From: Rhodobacterales bacterium CG2_30_65_12
Lineage (GTDB): Bacteria > Pseudomonadota > Alphaproteobacteria > Rhodobacterales > Rhodobacteraceae
Length of the DNA stretch: 7,387 nt
Reading direction: 5' to 3'
Assembly: GCA_001873585.1 (NCBI GenBank)
Contig: MNZL01000037.1
Span: forward strand, 1 to 7,387
Positions 1-6,204 of the stretch are shown here, in pieces (positions within the stretch are counted from its first letter, which is position 1; every line of letters begins with the position of its first letter). The translations under genes were made by a program, and so were the position numbers. The notes under the pieces were generated by a model. The model saw only the letters and a program-made list of their open reading frames with translations, was not told the DNA's origin and searched no databases.

Positions 1-1026
1 AACACAGAGCGCGCCCGCCGCGCGGTCGGCCCTGAGCTCGATCCGGCCGATGAAGCGCATCCCTTCAAGCAGCGGATAGACGTAGTAGCCGAACACGCGC
101 TGCGGTTTTGGCACAAACATCTCGTTGCGGTAGGCAAAGCCAAAGAGCCGCTCCAGCCGGTTGCGGTTGCGCACCAGCGGGTCGAACGGGTTGATCAGCC
201 GCACCCGCTGCCCCGGCTCCGGTGCGGCGGTGAGGCGGGCCTCGATATCCGGCGCGGCGAGGGCCGTGTAGTGCGCGCCCGCGGCGGTCTCGATCTCGAC
301 CGGCACCAACTCCGCGCGCGCCGTCCAGCGCTTGACCTCCGCCGGCGTCGTGGCGGCCCAGAACTTGTAAAGCTCGGAGGGCGTGGCCAGCCCGAGCGCG
401 TCAATCGCGCGGGCGTGGAGCCAGGCGATCTGCGCGTCCTCGCTCTTGCCGTGGTCGAGCCCGCCGCGAAACACCCGTTCGCCCAGATCGTAGAATTTCA
501 CGAAACGCGCGCGGTGCGAGGTGGCAAGGGTGCCCGCATACCACATCTGGTCAAGCGCCTTCTTGTGCGGCGGGCGCGCCCACATCTCCTTCGGCCCATC
601 GTGGCGGGTGTCGAAGGCATGAGTCGAGAGCGCACCTTCGGCCTCTATACGCGCGCGTATGGCGGCGATTTCGGCCTGCCCGAGGCCGGAATGATACCAC
701 GACGAGCGCGCGGCGCGCGCGCCCAAGACGCGAAAGCGGCGGGTCCAGAACGGCAGCACCTCCACCGGGATCAGCGAGGCGTCGTGGGTGAAGTGCTCGA
801 ACAGCGCGCGCGATTTCAGCAGCTGCCAGACCTGCTCTTCGCGGTAACCCGGCATCCGCGTCCAAAGGATATGATCCTGCGCCCGGGCAACGTTGCGGAT
901 CGTGTCGATCTGCAGGAAGCCGAGCGCCCGGATGATCTGCAGCGGATCACGCAAATCTGTGCCGATCAGGGTCTGGGTGAGCCAGAGCCGGCGGGCATCG
1001 GGGTTGGAAAGGGTGAGAGGCCTCAT
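1..1026 (-). CDS. ycaQ: YcaQ-family winged-helix DNA glycosylase (crosslink/alkylation repair), 3' end beyond window
   Basis: The 342 visible codons run without a frameshift from ATG at 1026 to the left edge, so the C-terminus is missing (family members are about 400 residues). The protein matches the YcaQ/AlkX/AlkZ family (HTH_42), winged-helix glycosylases that excise bulky alkylated bases and unhook interstrand crosslinks. Visible family marks are LQID at 38-41 (the catalytic Q-x-D form, Q39 and D41, as in E. coli YcaQ rather than the Q-x-Q of Streptomyces AlkZ), HILWTR near 52-57, FEHFTHDASLIP near 76-87, NPFDPLVRNRNRL at 279-291, and a VP-x3-R-x2-GYYV-x-PLLEG stretch at 305-322. Its start overlaps the stop of the upstream Crp-like regulator by four bases (ATGA), so the two are probably co-transcribed and translationally coupled. 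Family assignment is firm; the lesion it repairs, and strict orthology with ycaQ, are inferred. Confidence 0.88.
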   Translation of the reverse strand, partial: MRPLTLSNPDARRLWLTQTLIGTDLRDPLQIIRALGFLQIDTIRNVARAQDHILWTRMPGYREEQVWQLLKSRALFEHFTHDASLIPVEVLPFWTRRFRVLGARAARSSWYHSGLGQAEIAAIRARIEAEGALSTHAFDTRHDGPKEMWARPPHKKALDQMWYAGTLATSHRARFVKFYDLGERVFRGGLDHGKSEDAQIAWLHARAIDALGLATPSELYKFWAATTPAEVKRWTARAELVPVEIETAAGAHYTALAAPDIEARLTAAPEPGQRVRLINPFDPLVRNRNRLERLFGFAYRNEMFVPKPQRVFGYYVYPLLEGMRFIGRIELRADRAAGALCV

Positions 1027-1559
1027 GCTTGGCGCCTGCGCGCCAATTCCCGGTAGAGCGCTTCTGGCGTGACGTTGAGTTCGCGCGCGAGCCCTTGCCA
1101 TTGCCCCTTGCCTGGCAGGCGGCCATCCTGCCAGGCCAGCCAGGCGTCGAGGCGGTCGGCGACCCGGCGCAGCGAAACGATCTCGGCACGCGCGCGCGCG
1201 GCGTGAACCTCGGCGGCCAGGTGGGCGGCGTAGGCCTCGGTGACGGCGTGGCTCGTGGCAATGAGCTGGCGTACATCCTCGCGCGGCCACCGGGTGATAT
1301 CGGCTGCGGTCACGCATTCCGCAGCGCAGTGAAAGCGCGCGCTCAGGATCGACGCCTCAGCAAGCAGCGCCCCGGGCCCGGCGCGCTGCAGAACGAAAGC
1401 CGCGCCGTCGGCTTGGCGGCGCAACAAATGCACCTCTCCCCGCACAACCGCATGGACATGGCGCACCGGATCGTCCCGCTCAAACAGATGTGCGCCCTGT
1501 GGCAGCGTCAGGCTGGTCGACGGCAGGGTGGAGAGAAGATCAACAAACAGTGTAGACAT
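1023..1559 (-). CDS. Short Crp/Fnr-family transcriptional regulator
   Basis: This 178-residue protein has an N-terminal cyclic-nucleotide-binding-like beta-barrel (about 15-95, with GEVHLLRR at 41-48 and GPGALLAEASIL at 61-72), a dimerisation helix (about 96-130), and a C-terminal helix-turn-helix (about 153-176, WQGLARELNVTPEALYRELARR). The recognition helix reads E166-A-L-Y169-R170. Fnr has E-x-x-S-R there, so the Glu and Arg are kept and the Ser is replaced by Tyr. At 178 residues it is shorter than the usual 210-250. Two cysteines (C78, C82) are present, but not the N-terminal cluster cysteines of true Fnr, so its signal is unknown. The reading frame is open upstream to an ATG at 1697, but that extension would cover the divergent gene's start; ATG 1559 gives the normal family N-terminus. 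No Shine-Dalgarno precedes it. It overlaps the YcaQ-like gene by four bases and is divergent from the Met/His-rich gene. Confidence 0.82.
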   Translation of the reverse strand: MSTLFVDLLSTLPSTSLTLPQGAHLFERDDPVRHVHAVVRGEVHLLRRQADGAAFVLQRAGPGALLAEASILSARFHCAAECVTAADITRWPREDVRQLIATSHAVTEAYAAHLAAEVHAARARAEIVSLRRVADRLDAWLAWQDGRLPGKGQWQGLARELNVTPEALYRELARRRQA

Positions 1560-1571
1560 GATCGTAATCAT
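1558..1571. promoter_or_regulatory. Crp/Fnr-like operator palindrome ATGAT-N4-ATCAT
   Basis: The sequence ATGATCGTAATCAT has two perfect 5-base inverted arms with a 4-base spacer. The Fnr-class consensus is TTGAT-N4-ATCAA, so the spacing and inner bases match, with the same outer-base change (T to A) in both arms. It lies between the divergent genes and covers the regulator's start codon and a candidate -10. A second ATCAT follows at 1572-1576, so CATGAT-N9-ATCATG (1557-1577) is an alternative pairing. That it binds the adjacent regulator is inference; five-base arms can also arise by chance. Confidence 0.45.
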
Positions 1572-1596
1572 ATCATGGCCCGATTCAGGCAGGCAA
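1567..1596 (-). promoter_or_regulatory. Candidate sigma-70-type promoter of the regulator-glycosylase operon
   Basis: On the minus strand TTGCCT (1596-1591) is followed by an 18-base spacer and TATGAT (1572-1567), four and five matches to the -35 and -10 consensus. Transcription would begin near 1560, at or just before the ATG at 1559, giving a leaderless or nearly leaderless mRNA. This fits the absence of a Shine-Dalgarno there. The palindrome at 1558-1571 overlaps the -10 and the start site, a placement typical of repression. Predicted by eye only. Confidence 0.38.
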
Positions 1597-1632
1597 GCTG
1601 GAATGACCGAAACAAACAGACGGGAGAGCGCG

Positions 1633-2280
1633 ATGCGGATCGGGAACATTGGGGTTTGGTTGGTGCCACTGGCGGGGCTCGTGGCCGTGCCTGCCACGGC
1701 TCAGACAACGGCGATGGATCATTCCGATCACATGGCTGCAGAGGCGGGCATGAACGACGACATGGGGGCGACGATGAACGGCGTGATGGGCCACGATACG
1801 GCGGCCATGGATCACGCTGCGTCAACTGGCATTGCACCGGTGCGCGAGCCCGGGCAGGGGGCCTTCGCCGCGATTGCCGAGATCGTCGCCGCGCTCTCGG
1901 CCGACCCTGAGACCGATTGGTCATTGGTCGATATCAATGCACTGCGCGCCCATCTCGTCGACATGGACCTGGTTACCACCCGGGCCAGCGCAACCGTCGA
2001 GGCCATCGACGGCGGCATGCGCTTTACCGTAACCGGAACCGGCGACGTGGTCGGCGCGGCGCAGCGGATGGTCGTGGCGCATGCGGGCATCATCGACGGG
2101 GAGAACGGCTGGCAGGTGCGCGCCAGCACTTTGCCAGATCGCGCGGTGCTCGAGGTGCGCGTGCCCGACGCTGACATGGCCAAGCTCAGGGGGCTCGGCT
2201 TTTTCGGCGTCCTGGCCCAAGGCATGCACCATCAGGCGCATCACTGGATGATGGCCACTGGGCAAGATCCGCACAGCTAG
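1633..2280 (+). CDS. Secreted Met/His-rich protein, putative periplasmic metal (copper) binder
   Basis: The 215-residue product starts at ATG 1633, preceded by GGGAGAG at about 1622-1628, a good ribosome-binding site. Residues 1-23 form a Sec signal peptide (a hydrophobic core rich in Val, Leu and Ala, ending PATA before Q24). Residues 28-61 are a low-complexity Met/His/Asp segment (MDHSDHM at 28-34, then M40, M44, M48, M52, H54, M59, H61). It resembles the MDHS-type motifs of CopA/CopB/PcoA copper-resistance proteins. A folded domain follows (about 72-190, with DWSLVDINALRAHLVDMDLVTTRA at 95-118, two beta-rich halves). The C-terminus carries M198-HH-x2-HHWMM (198-207) and H214. There are no cysteines. 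I do not recognise a named family for the domain. Periplasmic metal binding is inferred from composition. It is divergent from the Crp-like regulator across 73 bases and may be its target. Confidence 0.8.
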   Translation: MRIGNIGVWLVPLAGLVAVPATAQTTAMDHSDHMAAEAGMNDDMGATMNGVMGHDTAAMDHAASTGIAPVREPGQGAFAAIAEIVAALSADPETDWSLVDINALRAHLVDMDLVTTRASATVEAIDGGMRFTVTGTGDVVGAAQRMVVAHAGIIDGENGWQVRASTLPDRAVLEVRVPDADMAKLRGLGFFGVLAQGMHHQAHHWMMATGQDPHS

Positions 2281-2299
2281 CCCGGCGGCGAGTGCGGGA

Positions 2300-2332
2300 C
2301 CGGGGCGCTGCCCCGGAACCCCGGAGTATTTT
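2300..2332. terminator. GC-rich hairpin between convergent genes; possible terminator or dispersed intergenic repeat
   Basis: CCGGGGC (2300-2306), loop GCT, GCCCCGG (2310-2316) is a perfect 7-base-pair stem 20 bases after the Met/His-rich gene's stop. It is followed by AACCCCGG and a short T run (TATTTT at 2327-2332), too far and too short for a textbook terminator; in the minus direction there is no U tract. The gap between the two convergent stops is only 66 bases, so a bidirectional terminator is expected here. The block with GGAGTATTTTGGCCAG resembles an intergenic motif I recall as common in Rhodobacterales genomes. Confidence 0.42.
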
Positions 2333-2346
2333 GGCCAGGAAAAGGA

Positions 2347-3801
2347 TCAATCGTGTTTTGCGGCGACGGTCTTGAGGCTGGAGAAGCCATAAAGGGCTTG
2401 GAAGCCCTTTTCGCGGCCGTGGCCGGAAAGCCCGACGCCGCCGAAGGGAAGCTCGACGCCACCACCCGCGCCATAATTGTTGATGAAGACCTGTCCCGCG
2501 CGCAGGCGTTTGGCCATGCGCATCTGGCGCGCGCCGTTTTCGGTCCAGACGCTGGCAACGAGGCCAAAGCCGGTGCCGTTGGCGATGGACACCGCCTCGT
2601 CTTCGGTGTCGAACGGGATCGCCACCTGCACCGGGCCGAAGATTTCTTCCATCGCCAGCGGGTGGTTTGGCGGCACGTCGGCGAACAGGGTGGCGGGCAG
2701 GTAGTGCCCCCCCGGCGGCACGTCATCGAGCACTTTGCCCTGACCTGCGATGCGCAGATCGGCGCCCTTTGCGAGGTAGCTCTCGACGATCTCTTTCTGG
2801 CGGGCTGAAATGAGCGGGCCAAGGTTGGCGTCGCGGAGCGCCTCGGCCGACATCATGCCGTTGTAGCTGTCGGCCATGCGCGCCACGAGCCGCTCGTAAA
2901 CGCCGCGCTGGATCAGCACGCGGGACGCCGCCGAGCAGGTTTGCCCGGCGTTCTGGATACAGGCGCCGACGAGAAAGGGCAGGGCGGCATCGAGATCGGC
3001 GTCGTCAAACACGATCTGCGGGCTCTTGCCGCCAAGCTCCAGCGTAACCGGCACCACGTTTTCCGCCGCTGCCTTCTGCACCAGCTTGCCCACCGCCACC
3101 GATCCGGTGAAAGAGATGTGGTTGATGCCCGGATGCGCCGTGAGCGCCGCGCCCGCCTCTTCGCCAAGCCCCGGCACCACGTTGAGCGCGCCCTTGGGCA
3201 GCCCCGCCTCATCGGCCAGGGCGGCGAAGGCGAGCGCGGTGAGGCAGGCTTCTTCCGCCGGTTTCAACACGCAGGCGTTGCCCATGGCGAGCGCCGCGCC
3301 CACCGAGCGGCCGATGATCTGCATCGGGTAATTCCACGGGATGATATGCCCGGTTACCCCGTGCGGTTCGCGCAAGGTGTAGACGGTGTAGCCCGCGAGG
3401 TAGGGGATGGTTTCGCCCATCACCTTGTCGGCGGCGCCGGCATAGAATTCCATGTAGCGCGCCAGCGCGATGGCGTCGTTGCGCGCCTGGGTGAGGGGTT
3501 TGCCGACGTCTGTTGCCTCGATCAAAGCGAGATCTTCTATCCGGGCTTTCACGAGCTCCCCGATCCGGGCGAGGATGCGGCCACGCTCCAGCGCGGTCAT
3601 CCGCCGCCAGTCGCCTTCAAGCGCATCCTGCGCCGCCGCCACGGCCGCGTCGATATCGTCAGCGGTGCCGCGCGCGATGGTGCCGATGCTGGCCCCGGTC
3701 GAGGGGTTTTCAAGCGGCAGTTGCGCGCCTTTCGCCGGCGCGACCCATGCGCCGTTGATGAAACATTTGCTGGGGTCATACCACAGGGTTTGCTCAAGCA
3801 T
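2347..3801 (-). CDS. NAD(P)-dependent aldehyde dehydrogenase (ALDH superfamily)
   Basis: The 484-residue length is full for the family. The enzyme oxidises an aldehyde to its acid with NAD(P)+ in the cytoplasm. Key elements are all present: PWNYP with the oxyanion Asn157, LKPAE with cofactor-binding Lys180, FTGS at 231-234 in the nucleotide fold, general-base Glu255 in LELGGKSP, nucleophile Cys289 in GQTCSA, EEIFGP at 385-390, and PFGGVGLSGHGREKG near the C-terminus (452-466). Its ATG (3801) lies inside the last codons of the ATPase gene (8-base overlap), with GGAG about nine bases upstream, so it is the last gene of the transporter operon and probably translationally coupled. The overall look is of the betaine-aldehyde/aminoaldehyde/general ALDH group, but the substrate cannot be fixed from motifs. 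The link to the transporter suggests that the imported molecule yields an aldehyde or is an amine precursor (inference). Confidence 0.93.
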   Translation of the reverse strand: MLEQTLWYDPSKCFINGAWVAPAKGAQLPLENPSTGASIGTIARGTADDIDAAVAAAQDALEGDWRRMTALERGRILARIGELVKARIEDLALIEATDVGKPLTQARNDAIALARYMEFYAGAADKVMGETIPYLAGYTVYTLREPHGVTGHIIPWNYPMQIIGRSVGAALAMGNACVLKPAEEACLTALAFAALADEAGLPKGALNVVPGLGEEAGAALTAHPGINHISFTGSVAVGKLVQKAAAENVVPVTLELGGKSPQIVFDDADLDAALPFLVGACIQNAGQTCSAASRVLIQRGVYERLVARMADSYNGMMSAEALRDANLGPLISARQKEIVESYLAKGADLRIAGQGKVLDDVPPGGHYLPATLFADVPPNHPLAMEEIFGPVQVAIPFDTEDEAVSIANGTGFGLVASVWTENGARQMRMAKRLRAGQVFINNYGAGGGVELPFGGVGLSGHGREKGFQALYGFSSLKTVAAKHD

Positions 3802-5386
3802 GGAGGTCTCCTTGCCAATCGGCGGGGATGGTGGGCGTGGCGGCGATCAACTCGCGGGTATAGGCGTGCGTGGGCGCGGCAAACACTTGCGCCGTTTCGC
3901 CCCGCTCGACGATCTCGCCCGAGCGCATCACCAGCACCCGGTCGGTAATCGCCCGCACCACGGAAAGATCGTGGGAAATGAACAGATAGCTCAGCCCGTG
4001 CTCGGCCCGCAAGCGGGCGAGCAGATCGAGGATCTGGGCGCGGATCGAGACGTCGAGCGCGCTGACCGCTTCATCGAGAATGATGATATCGGGGCCGGTG
4101 ATCAGTGCCCGGGCGATGGCGATGCGCTGACGCTGGCCGCCGGAAAACTCGTGAATGTAGCGGCTCATGGCGGCAGGCTCGATGCCAACATCGTCAAGCG
4201 CGCTTGCCACCCGGTTGGCGATGTCGTGCGGGCGCTGATCCATCAGATGAAACGGCTCTGCCACCAGCCGCTCGACCCGCCAGCGCGGGTTGAAACTGCC
4301 GTAGGGGTCTTGAAACACCACTTGCATACGGCGGCGTATGGCACTGGCAAGCCGGGGGCCGGAATGGATGTCTTGCCCTTGCAGTCGGATCGCTCCGCCT
4401 TGCAGCGCGTCGAGGCCGAGGATCGCGCGGGTGAGGGTGGATTTGCCGCAGCCCGATTCCCCCACCAGCCCAAGGCTTTCGCCGCGATGCAGGGTGAAAC
4501 TCACGCCCTTCACGGCGCGAAAACTGCCGGGGCGGCCAAACAGCCCGCGCCGCGCGGTGGGATAGTCGCGCACCGCGTTCTCGACGGTAAGGAGAGGTGC
4601 GCCCTGCGCCTGCTTGGCGCGGTCCGGTTTGTGGTGGGAGGCGGAAAAAAGCTTTCGCGTATAGGGGTGCGCCATGGTGCGAAACAGCGCCTCGGTTGGC
4701 CCCTGCTCGACGATCCGCCCCGCCTGCATCACCGCAACGTGGTTGGCCAGGCCGGCCACCACTGCGAGGTCGTGGGTAATCAGCAGGAGGCTCATGCCTT
4801 CCTCCGCCACCAGCCCCTTCAGCAGATCGAGGATCTGCGCCTGGGTGGTCACATCCAGCGCCGTGGTGGGTTCGTCGGCGATCAGCAGTTCGGGGTTCAG
4901 CGCCACCGCCATGGCGATGCATACCCGTTGACGCTGGCCGCCGGAAAGCTCGTGCGGGTAGCGGCTGAGGGCAAAGCGCTCTTCAGGCAGGCCGACCCGG
5001 GCGAGGCGGGCGCGGGCGATCTCGATCGCCTCGCGCCGCGTGGCGCGGCCATGGATCACCAGTGTTTCGGCCACCTGCTCGCCGATTGGTTTCACCGGGT
5101 TCAGGGCCGTCATCGGCTCCTGAAAGATCATCCCCACGCGGTTGCCGCGCAGATCGCACATTTCGCGCTCCGATTTCGCCAGCACGTCGCCCTCGTCAAG
5201 CCAGGCGTGGCCGGTGGTGCTCGCGCCGTGCGGCAACAGCCCCATCATCGCCAGCGCGGTCATCGACTTGCCCGAGCCGCTTTCACCCACCAGCCCCGTC
5301 ACCTTGCCGGGCTCGATATCGAGCGACACATCGCGCAGGATCGCCTGCCCATGAATGTCGAGCGTGAGGTTTTCAAGCCGGATCAC
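3794..5386 (-). CDS. Dipeptide/oligopeptide-type ABC transporter, fused double ATP-binding subunit
   Basis: The 530-residue protein is two complete nucleotide-binding domains in tandem, a fusion of DppD- and DppF-type ATPases as in GsiA/YejF. Domain 1 has Walker A GESGSGKS (34-41), Q-loop Q89, signature LSGGQRQR (147-154), Walker B ending DE (171-172), H-loop H205 and the peptide-family tail HPYTRKLF (240-247). Domain 2 has Walker A GESGCGKS (309-316), signature FSGGQRQR (414-421), Walker B ending DE (438-439), H-loop H472 and tail HAYTRELI (507-514). All catalytic elements are intact in both halves, so both sites should hydrolyse ATP. It would power the two permeases encoded upstream, on the cytoplasmic face of the inner membrane. 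The start is GTG 5386, which overlaps the upstream permease stop by four bases (GTGA); the gene then overlaps the dehydrogenase start by eight. Confidence 0.95.
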   Translation of the reverse strand: MIRLENLTLDIHGQAILRDVSLDIEPGKVTGLVGESGSGKSMTALAMMGLLPHGASTTGHAWLDEGDVLAKSEREMCDLRGNRVGMIFQEPMTALNPVKPIGEQVAETLVIHGRATRREAIEIARARLARVGLPEERFALSRYPHELSGGQRQRVCIAMAVALNPELLIADEPTTALDVTTQAQILDLLKGLVAEEGMSLLLITHDLAVVAGLANHVAVMQAGRIVEQGPTEALFRTMAHPYTRKLFSASHHKPDRAKQAQGAPLLTVENAVRDYPTARRGLFGRPGSFRAVKGVSFTLHRGESLGLVGESGCGKSTLTRAILGLDALQGGAIRLQGQDIHSGPRLASAIRRRMQVVFQDPYGSFNPRWRVERLVAEPFHLMDQRPHDIANRVASALDDVGIEPAAMSRYIHEFSGGQRQRIAIARALITGPDIIILDEAVSALDVSIRAQILDLLARLRAEHGLSYLFISHDLSVVRAITDRVLVMRSGEIVERGETAQVFAAPTHAYTRELIAATPTIPADWQGDLHA

Positions 5387-6204
5387 CCGCGCGCCCTCCG
5401 CACCCGGGGATCGAGCAGATCGCGCAAGCCGTCACCCATCAGGTTCAGCCCCAGCACCATGGCGACGATGGCGAGGCCGGGCAGGATGGCGAGGGCGGGG
5501 TTGGTGTAGATCATCGTCTGTGCCTCGGCCAGCATCCGGCCCCACGAAGGCGTGGGGGGCTGCGCGCCAAGGCCGACGTAGGAAAGCGCCGCTTCGGCGA
5601 GAATGCCCAACGAGAACTGGATCGTGCCTTGAACGATCAGCAGGCTGGTGATGTTGGGCAGGATGTGTTCGAACGAAATGCGCAGCCGCCCCTTGCCCGC
5701 CACCCGCGCAGCAAGGATGTAATCGAGCGTCCACAAGCGCAAGGCCCCGCCGCGCGTGACCCTTGCGAAAACCGGGATGTTGAAGATGCCGATGGCGAGG
5801 ATCGCGTTTACCGCGCTGGGCCCGAATACGGCGGTGATCAGGATGGCGATCACCAGCGAAGGAAAGGCAAAGATCAGGTCGTTGCCACGCATCACCACCT
5901 CGTCGAGGAGGCTGCCCCGGGTGGCGGCGGCGAGGAGGCCAAGCGGCACGCCGAGCCCCATTCCGATGCCCACCGCCAACAGCGCCACGGCAATCGAGGT
6001 GCGCGCGCCCACCATCAGCATCGAGAGCAGATCGCGGCCGAAATGGTCGGTGCCGAGCAGGTAGAGGGCCGAGGGCGGCTTGAGCTTGTCGGCAATAGTG
6101 AGCGCGGTTACGTCATGCGGCGTCCAGATGAAGCTGACGAGCGCTGCGGCGATAAACAGCGCGGTGAGCACCCCGCCGATCCAGAGCTGGGCATTCAGCT
6201 TCAT
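5383..6204 (-). CDS. Peptide/nickel-type ABC transporter permease, DppC/OppC family
   Basis: The 273-residue inner-membrane protein carries the DppC/OppC marks: a first membrane segment (about 8-27), the GTDHFGRDLLS motif (51-61) at the end of the periplasmic stretch, and then about five more membrane segments. It has the cytoplasmic EAA-type loop around DYILAARVAGKGRLRISFEH and ILPN (161-184), which docks on the ATPase. The family block SYVGLGAQPPTPSWGRML lies at 208-225. The C-terminus MGDGLRDLLDPRVRR (256-270) is typical. The frame is open much further upstream (to 6948), but that part is a shadow of the preceding permease. ATG 6204 overlaps that gene's TGA by four bases and gives the usual family length. 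It pairs with the DppB-type permease to form the membrane channel. Confidence 0.94.
   Translation of the reverse strand: MKLNAQLWIGGVLTALFIAAALVSFIWTPHDVTALTIADKLKPPSALYLLGTDHFGRDLLSMLMVGARTSIAVALLAVGIGMGLGVPLGLLAAATRGSLLDEVVMRGNDLIFAFPSLVIAILITAVFGPSAVNAILAIGIFNIPVFARVTRGGALRLWTLDYILAARVAGKGRLRISFEHILPNITSLLIVQGTIQFSLGILAEAALSYVGLGAQPPTPSWGRMLAEAQTMIYTNPALAILPGLAIVAMVLGLNLMGDGLRDLLDPRVRRARG

Noticed and set aside
647..660. Perfect 14-base palindrome ATACGCGCGCGTAT
   Set aside because: It lies inside the YcaQ-like coding frame (Ile-Arg-Ala-Arg-Ile) and is easily produced by GC-rich codons; no sign of an operator role.
271..1056. 261-codon plus-strand open frame opposite the YcaQ-like gene
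   Set aside because: The minus-strand frame carries unmistakable family motifs over all 342 codons; the plus frame is its shadow.
1528..1632. 35-codon upstream extension of the Met/His-rich protein
   Set aside because: It would precede a clear signal peptide and overlap the regulator's coding sequence. ATG 1633 has a good ribosome-binding site.
1560..1697. 46-codon upstream extension of the Crp-like regulator
   Set aside because: It would run into the divergent gene's coding region and signal-peptide codons; its composition is unlike a Crp N-terminus.
4130..4960. Near-identical direct repeats (for example around 4130-4165 and 4930-4965)
   Set aside because: They are the signature-motif codons of the two homologous ATPase domains, explained by the fused paralogous halves.
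3470..5509. 679-codon open frame on the plus strand
   Set aside because: It is antisense to the ATPase and dehydrogenase genes, both of which have complete family motifs. Long antisense frames are common in GC-rich coding DNA, and its translation is rich in His/Arg/Gly with no family marks.
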